A stretch of 23,116 nucleotides of DNA. Source: Welwitschia mirabilis. Taxonomy: Eukaryota; Gnetophyta; Gnetopsida; Welwitschiales. The stretch lies in contig JBOZIK010000001.1 of assembly GCA_051453625.1 (NCBI GenBank), forward strand, positions 91,814,295 through 91,837,410. The letters run 5' to 3'. The notes under the pieces were generated by a model, which saw only the letters and a program-made list of their open reading frames with translations, was not told where the DNA came from and did not search any database. Positions 19,231 through 23,116 of the stretch are shown piece after piece (positions within the stretch are counted from its first letter, which is position 1; each line of letters opens with the position of its first letter). Position numbers and translations under genes: made by a program.

Positions 19231-20288
19231 TTTAGGTTCATGAAAATAAAGAAATAATGCAAGAAAATAATGCAAAGTAAATATGCTAATTAAATGTAAA
19301 TGTAAACCACTATAAATGAAATATCTATCCAACTACCAAATCTTCCTATCACAAAGATCTGCCCTGCATAACCTAGATCAACTAATGAAACTATCACTAA
19401 CCTTAATCAACATAGGCTATTAGGAACATTAAATAAAATATGGAAAACATGTAATGATTAAGCTATGAAATGTAAAATGCAATGCAATGCAAGTCCTAAA
19501 CTAATGATTTCAACCTTAATAAATATTACTCTCATGATCTATATTAAGATTATATCATGAAATCATAACCAACATAAACCATAAGGAACATGCACAAGAA
19601 GATATAGAAGAAAAATAGATTTTTATTACTTTTGAACCAACATTCTTATTACAAAGCAGCAGCATCACAATGAAAGATACATAGTCTAACATCAAGGAAG
19701 ATCCCTCTTTGCAATAATGGATGGAACTCTTACCCTTAATCTTCTATCATGAGATTTTTTATTTAGATTCATGAAATAAAGAAACAATTTAAGAAAATAA
19801 TGCAAAGTAGACATGCTAATGCAATGTAAATGTAAACTACTCTAAATTTAATATCTGACTATCAAGTCTTTCTATTACAAAATTAGCCTTGCATAACCTA
19901 GATCAAACAAGAAAACTATTACTAACCTTAACCAACCTAAGCTATTAAGCATGTCAAATAGAATATGGAAAACATTTAATGATTAAGATTTGAAATGTAA
20001 AATGCAATGTAATGGAAATCCTAAACTAATGATTTTAATCTTAACAAAGGTTGTTTTATGATTTATATCAATTATGAAGCTATCACAAAATCATAACCAA
20101 TGTAAACCATAAGGGAGATGCATAAGAAGATATAAAAGAAAAATAGATTTTTATTACTTTTGAATCAACATCCTTGTTATAAATAAATAGCACCTCAATA
20201 AAGGATACATAGTCCAACACTAAGAAAAACCGCTCTCTACAATAATGGATGGACCTCCAGCCATTTATTCTCCTATCACAAGATTTTT
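19231..20288. repeat. 527-bp tandem duplication within the LTR
   Basis: Unit 1 is 19231 to about 19757 and unit 2 about 19762-20288. Both contain tttag(g/a)ttcatgaaa…aaagaaa, gcataacctagatcaa, tatggaaaaca, accataagg, agatttttattacttttgaa and caataatggatgga. The units now differ by roughly 12-15% by eye, so the duplication is old. Unit 1 ends and unit 2 begins at a shared atttttt(a/t)(g/t)att-like sequence. Confidence 0.8.
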
Positions 20289-20327
20289 AGATGCCAAAGA
20301 AGATAATTGGAGTAATGATGAAGGAGG

Positions 20328-20336
20328 TATTTATTA
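20328..20336 (-). promoter_or_regulatory. TATA-like box of LTR copy E
   Basis: Minus strand TAATAAATACC, aligned with the TATA sites in copies B and C; the nearest hairpin motif begins about 119 bp upstream at 20455. Confidence 0.45.
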
Positions 20337-20454
20337 CAAAAAATCATCCTAACAATAGAAAACCTAACAAATACAATAGAAATCCTAGTGGCACATAGGA
20401 AGTGCATGACATATTATAGAAGGTAGGTGAATTTTGGTGCATTAACTAAAAATA

Positions 20455-20499
20455 GTTATTCTCTTAAGTATCATTTAGATGATGGTGGTGATGATGACA
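20455..20499. repeat. Hairpin motif of LTR copy E (representative LTR copy)
   Basis: gttattctcttaagtatcatttagatgatgg…gatgatgaca. Together with a second, weaker copy at 20565-20597 (tgtctagacaatgaatagga) it forms a pair about 110 bp apart. LTR copy B has the pair at 5474-5514 and 5563-5606, and copy C at 12388-12430 and about 12505-12535. Confidence 0.6.
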
Positions 20500-20814
20500 C
20501 ATCAAGAAAGGTCCCACATAGCTTTCATCTTCAGTTTAGTCAGCATGCTTATTAGCCTCATTTAGTTGGTTGTCTAGACAATGAATAGGACGACAAGCTT
20601 TTGAGATTTTTACTTACTCAATTAACTTCTTTGTTCATTAATTGCTCCTCAGAATTTGCAGTATCATAATTCATTCAAAATAACTCCAAACATACTGGTT
20701 AGTACATGTTTCTATCAATTTCTCCTTAATTCTTAATAATTGTTATTTTCCACTTAAACTTGTCTAAATGTCTTGCAAAAGTACTCAAAATACCCCATCA
20801 AAAACATACAACTT

Positions 20815-23116
20815 GCTATTGTAATACAAGAATAGATGTTTTACTCAATAGAAGATGGTTAAGATTATGAATTCCATAAATAAAATCAATTTCAATGACA
20901 TCCCCTAGTAATTTAATAGTATTGAAAATATTCAAGTCCATCATTACATTTCTAAATAAAGTCTTCATTAGATTGGTCTTATAATTAATAAGGGAATTTC
21001 ATGTCATAATAAAATGTCTACCTAAAATAATAGGCATTGACTTAATTTATAACACTATAAAGCATACTAGGAAATAGTAATTATTTACTTGAATTAACAA
21101 TCACATTTGTGACAATTCCTAGTGGTGACTTTAATGAGTTATCAATTAATTGCAATTGTATTTTTATTCATTTAATATTATTTAAATAAGGTTTCTTATT
21201 AACTAAATCAGATAAGAGATTTATGCTTGCTCCAAAATCTAATAAGGCTTTTCTAAGATTCTTATCGCTAATTATAATAGATAATGTTAGAAAACTAGGG
21301 TCTTTATACTTTGGGACTATTTGATTTTGTACTATTATGCTAGTTTATAAAGGTAGAAAGGCTTTTGATAAACATGCATTCTCCTCTTAACTATACACAT
21401 ATTTTTAAGGAATTTTCCATGGAAGGGAACTTGTTTAATAGCTTTTAAAAGAGGCATGTTAATTTTAACTTTCTTAAAAATCCCTAAGGCCTCTAGCTAT
21501 TTTTTCACTATGTTCTCTTTTTGAAGTTGTCATAGAAATGGTGGAGATCCTAAGTAAATGGGCATAGGATTTTCTAATTCCTATACTATTTCATCCTTTT
21601 CATTATTCTTAATAGATGTTAGTTTCTCATTAGTTAGATTTTATCCATGTTGTCTATTTATCTCTTTCTCACTTATAAGATAAATAGCCTTGGACTTTTT
21701 ATGTGATTAGGTTTTTTTCCTTTCATGATTTTAATTCCTATAAAATTTATTTATGAGCTTAGTATATGTTTGTTAGACTCTAAATGGTTTAAATAAGAAA
21801 GAATATGGTGGTAACTTTCTAAATTTGTTGGAGGTTTTTTTAAGTTTTTAATTTATTTGAGATTGCAATTCTATGGATTTTTAAATGTATTCTCCCATAA
21901 GTTTGATGAATTAGATTGGTGATTTGATAAGGAATGTTATTTATTTTATATTAGTTTAACAGGTAATTCTAAGATGATGATAAAAATGAGTTTTTGGTTA
22001 ATTATTATAACTTTAATTATGAGTATTATTTTATTTCCTTAAAAACTTAGGATGGTTTCTACACCCATGGTTATGGCTATTTGAGTAAGGATCATTCATA
22101 TTATTGTACTAGTGGTATCCTATGGCATTTACTTACTCATTGATTAAATTGTAAAAAAGACGTATGCAAGGATACTCAATTGTTTTATGGAAGTCTTTAT
22201 AGTAGATCAAACATTCAAGTTTGAAGGTTAAGGGTTTATGTAATAAGGGTTTGTACTCTTTAATCTCTTTTATTTAGTTACTGACATTAAAGTTATTGGA
22301 TACTCAAAATACACTTATGGATCTAATGAAATGTTGAGATCTAGAAGATTTACTAGGTTTTTTCCAATGTTTATAACTTTCAACTACAGATTCAAGATAA
22401 TTTCAAAATTAATTGAGTGCAAAATTTAGAAAGCTATCCCTACTTATTATTTCAACCAATATTTTATTATTCAATAAGAATCCTTTGTAAAAAAAGCTAA
22501 TGATTCTATCTAGTTTAAATCCATGTTGAGGGCACTTTTGTAATAGATCCTTAAATTTTTCTAAACCTATGAGAAAGTTTCATGGTCTTTTTATTGGTAT
22601 TTCATAATTTCTTGTATAAGAGTATTAGTTTTATGATTTGAAAAAATTTTGAAGATGAAGAAATTATTTAGGTCATTCAAGTCCTAATGGAAATAGGTCT
22701 AACAGTGTATAACTAGGCTTTAACTTTAAATAATAGAAAAATATTAATTTAAGAGTGTTGATGGTGTTGGAAAATTGAGATAAGGCCTATAACACATATT
22801 TAGTTTTTTTTAAGTGCACTTATGGATATTCTAATTCTAAGCTATAGAAATGAAAGAATAATTGAATACTAGATGGTTTAAGATCTAACCTACATGCTTT
22901 TAAGGTTTGGATTATATAAGATGGACTTCATAGGCACTGATGTTGGAGGTAATATCTAAGGATTTTCCTATGGGGATGGACTTTTAAGGTAGTTAAATTG
23001 ATTTTGTGATACATAGTGGTTGGGATTATAAGATGCTTATTGATGAAGGTAATAGGCTTGTAGGTTTTATAATAAATCTTAATGGGAAAAGGGTATATTA
23101 TTATGATAAAAGTTTT
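20815..23116 (-). pseudogene. Athila-like Ty3/gypsy gag-protease relic (3' truncated by LTR, 5' end outside window)
   Basis: Minus strand, in family order: LKPSSIQLFFHFYSLELEYP (Gag core start, about 22885-22825), LEKFKDLLQKCPQHGF (about 22570-22525), ISFFYKGFL, ESVVESYKHWKKPSKSS, NNMNDPYSNSHNHGCRNHPK (about 22110-22050, very typical of Athila-type Gag), an acidic/Lys linker, LGIFKKVKINMPLLKAIKQV (about 21490-21430), KFLKNMCIVKRRMHV, then protease: ALLDFGASINLLSDLV (about 21245-21200; the family has a D-[ST/L]-G catalytic box, here D-F-G-A-S), LQLIDNSLKSPLGIV, and MPIILGR-type and MDLNIFN traces near 20940. Stops and frameshifts are frequent. RT and integrase, which should follow, are missing because the LTR at 20810 abuts the end of the protease linker. 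Confidence 0.85.

Larger units (their letters stand above)
19040..20810 (-). repeat. 5' LTR of element 2 with internal duplication (LTR copies D and E)
   Basis: The plus strand begins tgttgtgttgcatatttatg and follows LTR copy C through about its first 720 bases; at 19757-19762 it jumps back to the equivalent of position 19231 and runs to the LTR's distal end near 20800 (ccccatcaaaaacata). Without the duplication the LTR would be about 1.24 kb, matching copy C. The distal boundary is uncertain by about 20 bases. Confidence 0.7.

Noticed and set aside
399-20597. CRISPR-like array, because of short repeats with palindromic character
   Set aside because: Copies are far apart at irregular distances, lie in a plant retrotransposon context, and there are no uniform spacers or cas genes.
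1-23116. tRNA, rRNA or organelle-derived segments
   Set aside because: No cloverleaf with intact T-loop and anticodon stem, no rRNA-like conserved blocks and no organelle genes were recognised on either strand.

Overview
The window is repeat-derived, AT-rich (roughly 70% by eye), CpG-poor eukaryotic DNA. I found no intact gene, no rRNA or tRNA, and no bacterial features. The recognisable coding relics are plant-type Ty3/gypsy LTR retrotransposons, all broken by stops and frameshifts. This fits an old retrotransposon-filled intergenic region of a large plant genome, possibly a gymnosperm; the species-level guess is inference only.

Layout, left to right. (1) Positions 1 to about 5835 hold an element on the minus strand: an LTR (4768-5835), a decayed tRNA-Asp-type primer-binding site (4747-4764), a leader, and two partial copies of an acidic, unrecognised ORF, separated by a 100-N gap. 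(2) Positions 5836-8426 are the reverse transcriptase, RNase H, integrase and tail of a plus-strand chromovirus-like polyprotein, followed by a polypurine tract and the start of its 3' LTR at 8427. Its 5' part is missing exactly where the minus-strand LTR abuts it. (3) Positions about 9100-11500 are mostly unassignable, with a 65-bp tandem repeat and a short ORF. (4) Positions 11520 to about 12755 are another LTR of the same family as in (1). (5) Positions 12756-15540 are noncoding, with a microsatellite, a 40-bp duplication and short N gaps. (6) Positions 15540-18320 are a third and longest copy of the acidic ORF, followed on the minus strand's upstream side by a leader, a PBS (19019-19036) and an LTR (19040 to about 20810) carrying a 527-bp internal tandem duplication. 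(7) Positions about 20815-23116 are a decayed gag-protease region of an Athila-like Ty3/gypsy element, minus strand, cut at its 3' side by the LTR in (6).

How it fits together. The acidic-ORF elements carry LTRs, a TATA box, a PBS and a leader but no recognisable gag, RT or integrase inside the window, so they look non-autonomous and may have relied on an Athila-type partner such as the one in (7). The most striking signal is a roughly 40-bp, CpG-retaining hairpin motif (GTCATC/GTCGTC arms) recurring at about a dozen places: twice in each LTR at a conserved distance from the TATA box, in the leaders, in the 3' region and once inside an ORF copy where the sister copies lack it. In the acidic ORF nearly all in-frame stops can be explained as C-to-T decay of glutamine codons.
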